Source: Comamonas koreensis (lineage in GTDB: Bacteria > Pseudomonadota > Gammaproteobacteria > Burkholderiales > Burkholderiaceae_C). Taken from it: 64,000 nt of DNA. The DNA lies in contig NZ_JAJNCT010000020.1 of NCBI RefSeq assembly GCF_021026195.1, positions 1 through 64,000 of the forward strand. Reading direction: 5' to 3'. The position numbers and the translations under genes are program-made. The stretch's first letter is position 1. Every line of letters starts with the position of its first letter. The notes beneath the pieces are model-generated. The model was not told where the DNA came from, did not search any database, and saw only the letters and a list, made by a program, of their open reading frames with translations. This document shows positions 46,082 to 55,910 of this stretch, in pieces.

Positions 46082-46867
46082 ATGACAAAACTGCTGCAAG
46101 TGACCGGTTTGGGCAAGCGCTTTGGCGGCGTGCAGGCCGTGGCCGATGTGGGCTTTGCCTTGCGCCGGGGCGAAGTGCTGGCGCTGATAGGGCCCAATGG
46201 CGCGGGCAAGACGACCACCTTCAACATGCTGGGTGGCCAACTGGTGCCCGATGCCGGCAGCATGCTGCTCAACGGCACGGCCCTGGGCGGCAAGCTGCCC
46301 CGCGAGATATGGCGCCTGGGGGTGGGGCGCACCTTCCAGATTGCCGAGACCTTTGCCTCGCTGACGGTGGCCGAGAATGTGCAGATGGCCTTGCTGTCTG
46401 CCGCGGGACGCATCCTTGGCCTGTGGCAGAAGGCGGCACGCTTTCAGCGTGAGGAGGCACTGGCCTTGTTGGCGCTGGTGGGCATGCAGGACCAGGCCGA
46501 CCGCGCCTGCAATGCGCTGGCCTATGGCGATGTGAAGCGGGTGGAGCTGGCCGTGGCGATGGCCCACAAACCGGTGCTGCTGCTGATGGACGAGCCCACT
46601 GCCGGCATGGGGCAGGCCGAACGCCTGCAGCTGATGGCGCTGACCCGGCAATTGGCCCGCGAGCGCGACATGGCCGTGCTGTTTACCGAGCACAGCATGG
46701 ATGTCGTCTTTGCCTATGCCGACCGCATCATTGTGCTGGCGCGGGGCCGGCTGATTGCCGAGGGCCAACCGGAGGAGGTGCGGCGCAACCCCGAGGTGCA
46801 AGCGGTGTACCTGGGCAAGGGCAGCACCTACGACAGTGACGAACAGCGTGAGGAGCCCACCGTATGA
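46082..46867 (+). CDS. Branched-chain amino acid-type ABC ATPase, LivG-like
   Basis: A 261-residue ATPase. Walker A is LIGPNGAGKTTTFNMLGG, the LivG-type motif GVGRTFQIAETFASLTVAEN follows, and Walker B is LLLMDEPTAGMG; the signature loop is degenerate (LAYGDVKRVELAVAM). It belongs to the branched-chain amino acid/urea (HAAT) group. No LivH/LivM permease or binding protein is adjacent, so it is an orphan pair with the next gene. It lies 72 bases after yejF and may be in the same transcript. Confidence 0.85.
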   Translation: MTKLLQVTGLGKRFGGVQAVADVGFALRRGEVLALIGPNGAGKTTTFNMLGGQLVPDAGSMLLNGTALGGKLPREIWRLGVGRTFQIAETFASLTVAENVQMALLSAAGRILGLWQKAARFQREEALALLALVGMQDQADRACNALAYGDVKRVELAVAMAHKPVLLLMDEPTAGMGQAERLQLMALTRQLARERDMAVLFTEHSMDVVFAYADRIIVLARGRLIAEGQPEEVRRNPEVQAVYLGKGSTYDSDEQREEPTV

Positions 46868-47616
46868 GCGCACAGATGCCGGGTGCAGCGACCGGGCTGT
46901 TGCTGCAAGTGGACCAGCTCAATGCCTGGTATGGCGAGGCCCACATTTTGTTTGATGTGGGCTTGGAGGTGCGGCGTGGCGAAGTGGTGGCCTTGATGGG
47001 CCGCAACGGCGCGGGCAAGTCCACCACGCTCAAGGCCATCATGGGCCTGGTGGAGCGGCGCAAGGGCGTCGTGCAGTTCATGGGCCAGAACATTGCGCAG
47101 GCGGATGCCTGGCGCATTGCGCGCCTGGGCCTGGGCTATGTGCCGGAGGAGCGGCGCATATTCAGCGCGTTGACGGTGCTGGAAAACCTGGAAGTGGGCC
47201 GCCAGCCGCCCCGGCGCTGGGCCGATGGCAGCCTGGCCAGCCAGTGGTCGGTGGACGAGTTGCTGGCGTTTTTCCCCAATCTGGCCGCGATGCCGCAGCG
47301 CCCGGGCGGGCAGATGAGTGGCGGCGAGCAGCAAATGCTGACCGTTGCCCGCACCCTCATGGGCAACCCCTATCTGGTGCTGCTCGATGAGCCCTCTGAG
47401 GGCGTGGCGCCTGTCATCGTTGAGCAGATGGCGCAGATGATCCTGCAGCTCAAGCAGCGCGGCGTGAGCATTCTGCTGTGTGAGCAAAACCTGCACTTTG
47501 CACGTCTGGTGAGCGACCGGGCCTATGTGCTGGAGAAAGGGACGATTCAGTTTGCCGGCAGCATGCAGGCACTGATCGATGAGGAGCGTGCTGGCGCCAA
47601 GCGGATCGGCGTTTAA
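46864..47616 (+). CDS. Branched-chain amino acid-type ABC ATPase, LivF-like
   Basis: A 250-residue ATPase overlapping the LivG-like gene by 4 bases (ATGA). Walker A is LMGRNGAGKSTTLKAIMG, the LivF hallmark LGLGYVPEERRIFSALTVLEN follows, then MSGGEQQMLTVARTLMGNP and LVLLDEPSEGVAP. It would form a heterodimer with the LivG-like protein, working with permeases encoded elsewhere. Confidence 0.85.
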   Translation: MSAQMPGAATGLLLQVDQLNAWYGEAHILFDVGLEVRRGEVVALMGRNGAGKSTTLKAIMGLVERRKGVVQFMGQNIAQADAWRIARLGLGYVPEERRIFSALTVLENLEVGRQPPRRWADGSLASQWSVDELLAFFPNLAAMPQRPGGQMSGGEQQMLTVARTLMGNPYLVLLDEPSEGVAPVIVEQMAQMILQLKQRGVSILLCEQNLHFARLVSDRAYVLEKGTIQFAGSMQALIDEERAGAKRIGV

Positions 47617-47634
47617 ACGCCGTCCGGCAAAGCA

Positions 47635-47661
47635 AAGCCTGCACGCGGTACGTGCAGGCTT
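47635..47661. terminator. Hairpin between convergent livF-like and lipocalin genes
   Basis: AAGCCTGCAC and GTGCAGGCTT form a perfect 10-bp stem, 19 bases after the livF-like stop. There is no T run, so it may be a weak terminator or an RNA end-protecting hairpin. Confidence 0.5.
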
Positions 47662-47696
47662 GGGTGCCCCTTCGGCGATTGACGGGGGACGGGGGC

Positions 47697-48299
47697 TTAC
47701 CAGTGGCCGGTGGGGTTGACGCCGTCCTGCATCACCCAATGGATACGCGAGGTTTCCACGCCCATCAGTGCAGCCTGGTGCACCAGCATGTCGACTGTCT
47801 TGCCGTCGAGCACCGGCTTGCGCGAGAGCAGCTTGAAGGAGTCGGTGGTGTCGCCCATCAGCATGGCCCAGCGGTAATCCGGGTCGATGGCGACGACATG
47901 GTAGCCCTCATGGAAGGGGCCCATGAAGGAGGCCTTCATCGCACCAAAGTTGGGTGCACCCACAAAGCGGGCAATGCCATGGCCTTCCACCCAGCGGTGG
48001 GTGCCGGCATGAAAGCCACGGGTGGTGATGCCCAGGCTGCCATCGCTCAGCAGTTCGTATTCCACGCGCGAGCGGGTCAGCGGCTTGCCCAGACCGCGCT
48101 CGATGCGGGCGATCTCATACCAGTCGCCGACAAAGCGTTCTGCATCAAAGTCGGCAACCGGCTCAATCAGGTCAACGGGCACGACTTTGCGGGTTTTGTT
48201 GCTGGCCCACCAGTAAACGGCCAAAGCTGCTGCGCCGGCTGCCAGGGGGAGCCAGAGAGAGCGCTGTTGCGGTCGTCGTTGATGATCGAGCTCATGCAT
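47697..48299 (-). CDS. Membrane-anchored lipocalin (Blc-like)
   Basis: A 200-residue protein: a basic start, one membrane helix (LWLPLAAGAAALAVYWWAS, about 15-33) and a bacterial lipocalin barrel with the GxW motif in FDAERFVGDWYEIARIERGL, VEYELLSDGSLGITTRGF and DPDYRWAMLMGD. Blc of E. coli binds lysophospholipids and is an outer-membrane lipoprotein; this one has no lipobox Cys, so it is probably anchored in the inner membrane facing the periplasm. Ligand unknown. Single gene. Confidence 0.85.
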   Translation of the reverse strand: MHELDHQRRPQQRSLWLPLAAGAAALAVYWWASNKTRKVVPVDLIEPVADFDAERFVGDWYEIARIERGLGKPLTRSRVEYELLSDGSLGITTRGFHAGTHRWVEGHGIARFVGAPNFGAMKASFMGPFHEGYHVVAIDPDYRWAMLMGDTTDSFKLLSRKPVLDGKTVDMLVHQAALMGVETSRIHWVMQDGVNPTGHW

Positions 48300-48520
48300 A
48301 AGAAATTATTCCTTGTTCTGTTTTATGAATCCTAACCAGATAGGCGTAATTTACAAGCTGGTAGAGCGGACCAAATGTAAGCAAAGCGCCTGATTTGCGT
48401 GCTCCGCGTGCGGCTTGCATGCCTAATTTCGCACCCAGTCATCGGAATTAGCAGGTATTTTTATCTGCTTGCTTGGCATCTGTGGCCTAATGTCGGTTTT
48501 GTTTATCGCGAGGTCCCAGG

Positions 48521-48691
48521 ATGGGCAACAAAATCGTTACGGAAGCTGACCGCAAGTTCACCCCTCAACCGGCCCTGCCTAACGGCAAGAGCCTGCCTAC
48601 GCCCGGTCGCGGCCAACAGGCTAGCCGTGCCCGTGGCACCGCTACCCGTTCCAAGAAGAACCCAGGCAAGCGTACGCACAAGGGCGGTTAA
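48521..48691 (+). CDS. Small basic protein of 56 residues, unknown
   Basis: MGNKIVTEADRKFTPQPALP starts a 56-residue, strongly basic and Gly/Pro/Arg/Lys-rich protein that ends KKNPGKRTHKGG. It looks disordered and could bind nucleic acid, but I recognise no domain. GAGG lies 7 bases before the ATG. Codon use is like that of its neighbours. It stands alone, with a 14-bp perfect inverted repeat and then a terminator downstream. Its size escapes common length cut-offs. Confidence 0.65.
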   Translation: MGNKIVTEADRKFTPQPALPNGKSLPTPGRGQQASRARGTATRSKKNPGKRTHKGG

Positions 48692-48713
48692 TACCGCCTA
48701 CCGGTTTGCCCCG

Positions 48714-48754
48714 TCCGCATGCCGCGCTTGCCACGATCAGGCGCGGCATGCGGA
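48714..48754. repeat. 14-bp perfect inverted repeat after the small basic gene
   Basis: TCCGCATGCCGCGC (48714-48727) and GCGCGGCATGCGGA (48741-48754) form a very stable stem with a 13-base loop. No T tail follows, so it may stabilise the mRNA end or mark a protein site. Confidence 0.7.
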
Positions 48755-48777
48755 TGGAGCGCTTTCGGTGAGAGAAG

Positions 48778-48799
48778 GCCCGCATCAGCGGGCTTTTTT
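48778..48799 (+). terminator. Intrinsic terminator after the small basic gene
   Basis: GCCCGC-ATCA-GCGGGC followed by TTTTTT, 86 bases past the 56-residue gene's stop and before convergent cbpM. Confidence 0.85.
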
Positions 48800-48819
48800 G
48801 CGTCTGTCTAAAGCGGGCG

Positions 48820-49140
48820 TCAGCGCTGCAAGCGGCGGCGCAGCTCCAGCACTTCTTCCATCAAATCGACAGTCATTGCGGCCAGTTGGGGGTCGGCATC
48901 GTAGGTATGCTCCAGCAGCGCGACGCGGCGTGCACGCACAATGCAGGCGGCCGCAAAGCGCCAGCTGGCAACGGCATCGGGGTTGCGCGTGCCGGTGCTA
49001 GGGGTGAGCACGCCATCCACCACGCGGGCCTGCACCCAGTCCAGGTTGCGCTGGCAGGCCTGGGCCAGGCTGGCGGCATCCAGGCTGTCGTCGTCAATGA
49101 TCTGCAAGGTGGTGGTGTGTACGGTCGTGTAGTGGGGCAT
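48820..49140 (-). CDS. cbpM: Chaperone modulator CbpM
   Basis: A 106-residue MerR-like helical protein of the CbpM family, starting MPHYTTVHTTTLQIID and ending with the helix LMEEVLELRRRLQR. In E. coli CbpM binds the J domain of CbpA and blocks its co-chaperone and DNA-binding activities. It follows cbpA by 2 bases on the same strand. Confidence 0.88.
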   Translation of the reverse strand: MPHYTTVHTTTLQIIDDDSLDAASLAQACQRNLDWVQARVVDGVLTPSTGTRNPDAVASWRFAAACIVRARRVALLEHTYDADPQLAAMTVDLMEEVLELRRRLQR

Positions 49141-49142
49141 GG

Positions 49143-50108
49143 TTACACTCCTTGGCGAGGCTGGAAGTGGGGGAAGGCCTTGGCAAAGGCCGCGTAGGCT
49201 TCGCGCTCCTGCTCGGTGGCGGCGGGCGGTATGTGCAGCTGCAGCTCCAGGTACAGATCGCCAGACGTGGCAGCGGGCAGGCCCTTGCCCTTGATGCGCA
49301 GCTTGCGCCCAGCTGACCAGCCTGCCGGAATAGTCACCTCCAACGTGCCGGCCGGCGTCTTGACTTCCGCGCTGCCGCCCAAAGCTGCCTCCCAGGGGCT
49401 GACGGGCATGGGCATATAGACATCCTTGCCTTCAGCGCGCCAGCGCTTGTCGGGGCGAAAGTGCACTTCCAGCAGCAGATCGCCGGCCGGGCCACCCTGG
49501 TAGCCCGGCCCGCCCTGGCCAGCCAGCCGAATCATCTGGCCTTCACGCACCCCGGCGGGAATCTTCACCTGGAGCTGGCGCTCCTGGCTGCGTACTTCGC
49601 CATCCTCGGTCACTTCCTGACCGTGCAGGGTCAGCATGCGCTCGCTGCCCTGGTAGCTGTCGGTCAGGTCCAGCTCGATGCTGGCATGCTGGTCCTCGCC
49701 GCGCATCGCCGCGCGTGGTCCGCCGCCGGCATGGCCGCCGCGCTGGGCACGCGCGGCGTCGCCAAACATCTGGCGGAAGAAATCGCTGTAATCGGCATCA
49801 CCACCCATGCTCTGGCGGCGAAACTGGTAATCGCCGCCGTCAAAGCCCTCAGTGCCCCGGAAGGGGTTGCCTGCGCCGGAGGCAAAGCCGCGTGGGGCGT
49901 CGAGCATGGCGTCGTACTCGGCACGCTTTTCTGCATCCGAGAGCACGGCATTGGCCTCGTTGACTTCGGCCATGCGCTTTTGCGCATCTTTTTCCTTGCT
50001 CAGGTCCGGGTGGTATTTGCGGGCGAGCTTGCGAAACGCCTTTTTGATTTCGTCTGCGCTGGCCTTCTTGTCCACGCCCAGAACGTCGTAGTAGTTTTTG
50101 GAATCCAT
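49143..50108 (-). CDS. cbpA: DnaJ-type co-chaperone CbpA
   Basis: A 321-residue class II J protein. The J domain ([20 protein letters not shown], with HPD in [14 protein letters not shown]) is followed by a Gly-rich segment and the DnaJ C-terminal client-binding domains with [20 protein letters not shown]. There is no zinc-finger domain. It stimulates DnaK and can act as a curved-DNA-binding protein in E. coli. Start at the ATG at 50108; the longer frame is unsupported. Confidence 0.92.
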   Translation of the reverse strand: MDSKNYYDVLGVDKKASADEIKKAFRKLARKYHPDLSKEKDAQKRMAEVNEANAVLSDAEKRAEYDAMLDAPRGFASGAGNPFRGTEGFDGGDYQFRRQSMGGDADYSDFFRQMFGDAARAQRGGHAGGGPRAAMRGEDQHASIELDLTDSYQGSERMLTLHGQEVTEDGEVRSQERQLQVKIPAGVREGQMIRLAGQGGPGYQGGPAGDLLLEVHFRPDKRWRAEGKDVYMPMPVSPWEAALGGSAEVKTPAGTLEVTIPAGWSAGRKLRIKGKGLPAATSGDLYLELQLHIPPAATEQEREAYAAFAKAFPHFQPRQGV

Positions 50109-50296
50109 GCCTGCTCCCGAAGATGTGGCAGCTTGCTGTTGTACAGGCAACTGCCCAATGGCTGATAACTCCCTAGAACTTAGTTGCTTTTGGCCCTGAT
50201 TCAAGTCAGAGAAGCGCGTATTCGCAAAGGCCGTGGAGCGCTCGGTTACCGCAATAGTGGTAAAAATACGCCTTTGTTTGCGGGACGGATTTTTTT

Positions 50297-50674
50297 ATGA
50301 CCGAGGCTGCGACGGCGCCCTGGCTGGTGGTGTGTTTGTGCGCGCAGTGGTGCGGTACCTGTGGCCAGTACCAGCCCGCCTTTGATGCGCTGGCCAAGGA
50401 ATGGCCGGGCATGGACTTTGTCTGGCTCGATGTCGAGGACGAGGAAGAGGCGCTGGGCGAGCTGGATATCACCACCTTCCCTACTGTGTTGCTCGGGCGC
50501 GGCACAGAAGCCATGTTTCTGGGCCCCGTGTTGCCCCAGCCCGGCGTACTGCAGCGCATGCTGGAGCGCTTTTCGCAAGGCGATGCGCGCCCCTTGCCCG
50601 CAGGCGACGACGCCCATGCGTTGCTGCAACGCACGGCTGCCATCGTGCAGGCGCGCAAGGCGCAGGCTGAGTAG
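50297..50674 (+). CDS. Thioredoxin-like protein
   Basis: A 125-residue cytosolic protein with a thioredoxin fold and active site AQWCGTCGQYQPAF (Cys19, Cys22). The cis-proline is in ITTFPTVLLGRG. The CGTC active site, in place of CGPC, suggests a different redox potential from housekeeping thioredoxin. The partner is unknown. It stands alone before the rimP leader. Confidence 0.82.
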   Translation: MTEAATAPWLVVCLCAQWCGTCGQYQPAFDALAKEWPGMDFVWLDVEDEEEALGELDITTFPTVLLGRGTEAMFLGPVLPQPGVLQRMLERFSQGDARPLPAGDDAHALLQRTAAIVQARKAQAE

Positions 50675-50703
50675 TCCGCCAGTCTAAAAGGTGCTTTGCA
50701 TCA

Positions 50704-50732
50704 TTGCATTGATACTGGTTTGCCCCTATAAT
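50704..50732 (+). promoter_or_regulatory. Promoter of the rimP-nusA-infB operon
   Basis: TTGCAT (50704-50709) and TATAAT (50727-50732) are exactly 17 bases apart, starting a transcript near 50739, about 128 bases before the rimP start. Confidence 0.75.
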
Positions 50733-50739
50733 TGATGTC

Positions 50740-50866
50740 TACACGACCAACTGGGCGGTGCCAACCGCCCATTTTTTTTGGTCGCATGTTTTTCAGCTCG
50801 ATGCTGCGGAATGTGTAACATTCCGTGGTTCTCGGGTTTTTTGTATTTGCGGGATAAATAGCACAC
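50740..50866 (+). ncRNA. Structured rimP leader with terminator-like hairpin (candidate attenuator)
   Basis: Just after the promoter, GGGCGGT (50753-50759) and ACCGCCC (50764-50770) form a stem followed by T8, a textbook intrinsic terminator inside the leader. Flanking GACCAA and TTGGTC can extend the stem. A second hairpin, CGGAATG-TGTAA-CATTCCG, is at 50807-50825. This suggests premature termination as a control of the operon encoding NusA; feedback by NusA is inferred. Confidence 0.55.
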
Positions 50867-51469
50867 GTGAGCTTGCAAGAAACCACCCTACAAACGGTGA
50901 GCGGCCTGGGCTACGACTTGGTGGAGATCGAACGCTCTGCCAGCGGCCTTTTGCGCATCACCATCGACCTGCCTTGGAGTGCGGATGATGTCCGTCCGGA
51001 AGGCGTGCCAGAGCAGTTTGTGACGGTGGAGGATTGTGAGAAGGTCACCCGTCAGCTGCAGTTTGCACTGGAAGTCGATGGCGTGGAGTACAAGCGCCTG
51101 GAAGTGTCCTCGCCCGGTATTGATCGTCCATTGCGCCATGAGCAGGATTTCATCCGCTTCACCGGCGCTGTGGTGGACCTGACGCTGAAGGAATCCATCG
51201 GTGCCGCTGCCGAAGGCACGACCATCAGCGCCAATCGCAAGAAGTTTCGGGGCACGCTCGAGCGCACCGAGGCTGGTGGCTGGCAGATCGTCTGGAGCGA
51301 TGCACCGCCTGTAAAGCCCGGTGCCCGCGTGAGCAAGAAGCGCCCACCGGCGCCGCTGCAAAGCCTGGGTTTTACGCTTGACGAGCTGCGTGAAGCGCGT
51401 CTGGCACCCATCGTGAGCTTCAAGGGCAGGGCGGCGGCAGGTGCTGCCGACGAAGACCCCCAGGCCTGA
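50867..51469 (+). CDS. rimP: Ribosome maturation factor RimP
   Basis: A 200-residue protein needed for 30S subunit maturation. LQETTLQTVSGLGYDLVEIE, VTVEDCEKVTRQL and YKRLEVSSPGIDRPLRHEQD are the family's conserved segments. The start codon is a GTG with GGGAT upstream. First gene of the rimP-nusA-infB-rbfA-truB-typA operon. It is a little longer than the E. coli protein because of a C-terminal extension. Confidence 0.93.
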   Translation: MSLQETTLQTVSGLGYDLVEIERSASGLLRITIDLPWSADDVRPEGVPEQFVTVEDCEKVTRQLQFALEVDGVEYKRLEVSSPGIDRPLRHEQDFIRFTGAVVDLTLKESIGAAAEGTTISANRKKFRGTLERTEAGGWQIVWSDAPPVKPGARVSKKRPPAPLQSLGFTLDELREARLAPIVSFKGRAAAGAADEDPQA

Positions 51470-51537
51470 TTGGCCCGCACATGGTGGCGCCGCTGATGCC
51501 GCCTTCTGGTTAAAGATTGAAATAGGAGAGTCGTCGC

Positions 51538-53022
51538 ATGAATCGCGAATTGTTGATGCTGGTGGATGCCATCGCGCGCGAAAAGAACGTAGAGCGCGAT
51601 GTGGTGTTTGGTGCTGTGGAATCTGCCCTGGCCCAGGCTACGAAGAAGCTGTATCCCGGCGAAGTGGATGTGCGTGTGGCTATCGACCTCGATACCGGCG
51701 ATTACGACACCTTCCGCCGCTGGTTGGTGGTGCCCGATGATGCGGGCCTGCAAAACCCTGACGCCGAGGAAATGCTGATGGACGCCGTCGACCGCAAGGA
51801 AGATGTGCAGGTGGGCGACTACATCGAAGAGCAGATCGAATCGGTGCCCATCGGCCGTATCGGTGCCATGGCGGCCAAGCAGGTCATCCTGCAAAAGATC
51901 CGTGATGCCGAGCGCGAGATGCTGCTCAACGACTTCATGGCGCGTGGCGACAAGATCTTCAACGGCACCGTCAAGCGCATGGACAAGGGCGACATCATTG
52001 TCGAATCCGGCCGCGTGGAAGGCCGCTTGAAGCGCGGTGAAATGATTCCGAAGGAAAATCTGCGCAATGGTGACCGTGTTCGCGCCATGATCATGGACGT
52101 GGACCTGACCCTGCGCGGCGCGCCCATCCTGCTGTCGCGCTCCGCGCCAGAGTTCATGGTCGAGCTGTTCCGCAATGAAGTGCCCGAAATCGAGCAGGGC
52201 CTGCTGGAGATCAAGAGCTGCGCCCGTGACCCAGGCAGCCGTGCCAAGATTGCCGTGCTGAGCCACGACAAGCGCATTGATCCGATCGGCACCTGCGTGG
52301 GTGTGCGCGGCAGCCGCGTGAACGTGGTGACCAATGAGCTGGCTGGCGAGCGCGTGGACATTGTGCTGTGGTCCGAAGACCCCGCCCAGTTCGTGATCGG
52401 TGCACTGGCTCCGGCCAATGTGTCCTCGATCGTCGTGGACGAAGAAAAGCATGCCATGGACGTGGTGGTGGACGAGGAAAACCTCGCGATCGCCATTGGC
52501 CGTGGTGGCCAGAATGTGCGTCTTGCCTCCGATCTGACGGGGTGGAAGATCAACATCATGGACGCGGCCGAATCGGCCCAGAAGCAGGAAGAAGAAACCA
52601 GCACTTCCCGCAAGCTGTTCATGGAAAAGCTGGATGTGGATGAAGAAATCGCTGACATCCTGATCGAAGAAGGCTTCTCCAGCCTGGAAGAAGTGGCCTA
52701 TGTGCCGCTGCAGGAAATGCTGGAAATCGAGAGCTTCGATGAAGAGACCGTCAATGAGCTGCGCACGCGCGCCAAGGATGCGCTGCTGACGATGGAAATC
52801 GTCCACGAAGAGAGTGTTGCCCGTGTTTCCCAAGAGTTGCGTGATCTGGAAGGGATGACGCCTGAGTTGGTAGCCCAGCTGGAAGCTGGTGGAATCCACA
52901 CGCGTGACGACCTGGCCGATTTGGCCATTGATGAATTGACCGAGCTGACCGGACAGTCTGCCGATGACGCAAAAGCCTTGATCATGAAGGCCCGCGAACA
53001 TTGGTTTGATGGACAGGAATAA
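51538..53022 (+). CDS. nusA: Transcription termination/antitermination factor NusA
   Basis: A 494-residue protein (495 in E. coli). It has the N-terminal RNA-polymerase-binding domain ([20 protein letters not shown]), an S1 domain near 135-200 with [20 protein letters not shown], two KH domains with [20 protein letters not shown], and two C-terminal acidic repeats (from about 360). It controls pausing, termination and rRNA antitermination. AGGAG precedes the start. Confidence 0.97.
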   Translation: MNRELLMLVDAIAREKNVERDVVFGAVESALAQATKKLYPGEVDVRVAIDLDTGDYDTFRRWLVVPDDAGLQNPDAEEMLMDAVDRKEDVQVGDYIEEQIESVPIGRIGAMAAKQVILQKIRDAEREMLLNDFMARGDKIFNGTVKRMDKGDIIVESGRVEGRLKRGEMIPKENLRNGDRVRAMIMDVDLTLRGAPILLSRSAPEFMVELFRNEVPEIEQGLLEIKSCARDPGSRAKIAVLSHDKRIDPIGTCVGVRGSRVNVVTNELAGERVDIVLWSEDPAQFVIGALAPANVSSIVVDEEKHAMDVVVDEENLAIAIGRGGQNVRLASDLTGWKINIMDAAESAQKQEEETSTSRKLFMEKLDVDEEIADILIEEGFSSLEEVAYVPLQEMLEIESFDEETVNELRTRAKDALLTMEIVHEESVARVSQELRDLEGMTPELVAQLEAGGIHTRDDLADLAIDELTELTGQSADDAKALIMKAREHWFDGQE

Positions 53023-53045
53023 GGTCAGGAGGCACGGAACAAGAT

Positions 53046-55904
53046 ATGTCGAGTAATACTGTCGCCGAGTTCGCTGTTGAACTCAAAAAATCACCGGATA
53101 CATTGCTGGAACAACTGCAAGCCGCAGGTGTGTCTAAGCAGGATGCATCCGATGCGCTGACTGAAACGGACAAACAAGCGCTGTTGTCCCATCTGCAGGC
53201 CGCCCACGGCGCTGCAGACCGCAAGAAGATCACATTGACCAAGAAATCTACCAGCGAGATCAAACAAGCCGATGCCACGGGCCGGGCACGCACTATCCAG
53301 GTGGAAGTGCGCAAGAAGCGTACCTTCGTCAAGCGTGACGAAGTCGCAGAACCCGATTCCGACGAAGCACTGAAGCACGCCGAAGCCAAGCAAAAGGAAG
53401 CCGAACACAAGGCTGACCTGGTCAAGCGTGAAGAGGAAGCCCGCCGCGAAGCTGAGCTGATCAGCAAGCAGGAAGCGGATCTGGTGCAGCAACGTGCCGA
53501 TCGCACCGAGCGTGAAGACCGCGAGCGCAAGGAGCGTGAAGCCGAAGAGCGCGCCGCCGCCTACGTGGCCAAGACGCAAGAGCGCAAGGCCCAGGAAGCT
53601 GCCGAGCAGGAAGAAGCTGCGCGCCGCCATGCCCAGGAGCTGGCTGCCCGCAACGAAGCCCAGGCTGAAGCAAAGAAAAAGGCTGAAGACGAATCCAAGG
53701 CCCGTGAGGCTGAGGAAACAGCACGCGCTGTCGATCTGGACGAGCGCCGCCGCAAGGCCCTGGCCGAGGCGGAAGCCATTCGCGCCATGATGAACGCGCC
53801 CAAGAAGGTGCTGGTGGCCAAGAAGCCTTCGGAAGAGAAGAAGGATGTCAAGGCTGCGGATGCCAAGAAGGGCACCTTGCACAAGCCTGCCACCACCGGG
53901 ACTGGCGCTGCCAAGCCTGCCGCTGGCGCAGCGCCTGGCAACAAGGAAGTCAAGTCGGCCAAGCTGTCGTCGAGCTGGAGCAACCAGAACGACAGCAACG
54001 GCAAGAAGAAAGAGCTCAAGACCCGTGGAGACTCCTCGGGTGGCGTGGCTGGCCGTGGCAACAACTGGCGCTCCGGCCCCCGTGGCCGCCGTGGCAATGA
54101 CCGCAACGACAACCGTGGTTCGCAATCGGCTGCACCGGTGGAAGCACGCGTGCTTGACGTCTACGTGCCAGAAACCATCACCGTGTCCGAGCTGGCCCAC
54201 AAGATGGCCATCAAGGCCTCCGAGGTGATCAAGTCGCTGATGAAGATGGGCCAGATGGTCACCATCAACCAGCCGCTGGACCAGGACACCGCGATGATCG
54301 TCGTGGAAGAAATGGGCCACAAGGCGCACATCGCTGCACTGGACGATCCGGAAGCGTTCACCGCCGAAGAGGAATCCCAGGCCGAATCCGAAGCGCTGCC
54401 ACGCGCTCCGGTGGTGACCGTGATGGGTCACGTCGACCACGGCAAGACCTCGCTGCTGGACTACATCCGCCGCAGCAAGGTGGCTGCGGGCGAAGCCGGC
54501 GGCATTACGCAGCACATTGGTGCCTACCACGTGGAAACGCCACGCGGCATGATCACCTTCCTGGACACCCCTGGTCACGAGGCCTTCACGGCCATGCGTG
54601 CCCGTGGTGCACAGTCGACCGACATCGTGATTCTGGTGGCCGCTGCCGACGACGGCGTGATGCCCCAGACCAAGGAAGCCATCAAGCACGCCAAGGCGGC
54701 TGGTGTTCCTATCGTGGTGGCCATCACCAAGGCAGACAAGCCCGATGCCAACCCCGAACGCGTCAAGCAGGAGCTGGTGGTTGAGCAAGTGGTGCCTGAA
54801 GAGTACGGTGGTGACTCGCCCTTCGTGGCCGTGTCGTCCAAGACGGGTCAAGGCATTGACGAGCTGCTCGAACAAGTGCTGCTGCAGGCCGAAGTGCTGG
54901 AACTCAAGGCACCGGTGGAAGCCAATGCCAAGGGTCTGGTGATCGAAGCCCAGCTGGACAAGGGTCGCGGCCCTGTGGCCACGGTGCTGGTGCAATCCGG
55001 TACCCTGAAGGTTGGCGATATCGTGCTGGCTGGTCAAACCTATGGCCGCGTGCGTGCCATGGTCGACGAAGACGGCAAGGTTGCCAAGGAAGCGGGTCCA
55101 TCGCTGCCTGTTGAAATCCAGGGTCTGTCGGATGTGCCGCAAGCCGGTGATGACTTCATGGTGCTGCCCGATGAGCGCCGCGCCCGTGAAATCGCCACCT
55201 ACCGTGCTGGCAAGTTCCGCAACACCAAGCTGGCCAAGCAACAAGCGGCCAAGCTGGAGAACATGTTCGCTGAGATGGGTGCTGGCAACGTGCAATCGCT
55301 GCCGATCATCATCAAGGCCGACACCCAGGGTTCGCAAGAAGCACTGGCTGCCTCGTTGCTCAAGCTGTCGACCGACGAAGTCAAGGTGCAGATGGTCTAC
55401 ACCGGCGTGGGCGGTATCAGCGAGTCGGACGTGAATCTGGCGCTGGCCTCCAAGGCGATCGTGATTGGTTTCAACGTGCGTGCCGATGCGCAAGCGCGCA
55501 AGACCGCTGAGAGCAACGATGTCGATATCCGCTACTACAACATCATTTACGACGCTGTCGATGAGTTGAAGGCGGCCATGTCCGGCATGCTGGCTCCCGA
55601 GCAACGCGAAGAGATCATCGGTATGGCCGAGATCCGCACCGTGTTTGTGGCCTCCAAGATCGGTACCGTGGCAGGTTCGTATATCACCCAGGGTCACGTT
55701 ACCCGCAATGCACACTTCCGTCTGCTGCGCGACAACGTGGTCATCTACACGGGTGAGATCGACTCGCTGCGCCGTATGAAGGACGACGTCAAGGAAGTCA
55801 AGGAAGGCTTCGAGTGCGGTATCAAGCTCAAGAACTACAACGACATCAAAGAAGGTGATATGTTGGAAGTCTTTGAGATCAAGGAAATCGCTCGTACGCT
55901 GTAA
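53046..55904 (+). CDS. infB: Translation initiation factor IF-2
   Basis: A 952-residue GTPase that places initiator tRNA on the ribosome. A long charged, Ala/Glu/Lys-rich N-terminal region (about 90-370) precedes the G domain with [37 protein letters not shown] and [10 protein letters not shown], then domains II-IV. It is longer than E. coli IF-2 (890) mainly in the N-terminal linker, as usual in betaproteobacteria. Confidence 0.97.
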   Translation: MSSNTVAEFAVELKKSPDTLLEQLQAAGVSKQDASDALTETDKQALLSHLQAAHGAADRKKITLTKKSTSEIKQADATGRARTIQVEVRKKRTFVKRDEVAEPDSDEALKHAEAKQKEAEHKADLVKREEEARREAELISKQEADLVQQRADRTEREDRERKEREAEERAAAYVAKTQERKAQEAAEQEEAARRHAQELAARNEAQAEAKKKAEDESKAREAEETARAVDLDERRRKALAEAEAIRAMMNAPKKVLVAKKPSEEKKDVKAADAKKGTLHKPATTGTGAAKPAAGAAPGNKEVKSAKLSSSWSNQNDSNGKKKELKTRGDSSGGVAGRGNNWRSGPRGRRGNDRNDNRGSQSAAPVEARVLDVYVPETITVSELAHKMAIKASEVIKSLMKMGQMVTINQPLDQDTAMIVVEEMGHKAHIAALDDPEAFTAEEESQAESEALPRAPVVTVMGHVDHGKTSLLDYIRRSKVAAGEAGGITQHIGAYHVETPRGMITFLDTPGHEAFTAMRARGAQSTDIVILVAAADDGVMPQTKEAIKHAKAAGVPIVVAITKADKPDANPERVKQELVVEQVVPEEYGGDSPFVAVSSKTGQGIDELLEQVLLQAEVLELKAPVEANAKGLVIEAQLDKGRGPVATVLVQSGTLKVGDIVLAGQTYGRVRAMVDEDGKVAKEAGPSLPVEIQGLSDVPQAGDDFMVLPDERRAREIATYRAGKFRNTKLAKQQAAKLENMFAEMGAGNVQSLPIIIKADTQGSQEALAASLLKLSTDEVKVQMVYTGVGGISESDVNLALASKAIVIGFNVRADAQARKTAESNDVDIRYYNIIYDAVDELKAAMSGMLAPEQREEIIGMAEIRTVFVASKIGTVAGSYITQGHVTRNAHFRLLRDNVVIYTGEIDSLRRMKDDVKEVKEGFECGIKLKNYNDIKEGDMLEVFEIKEIARTL

Positions 55905-55910
55905 TTTCCG

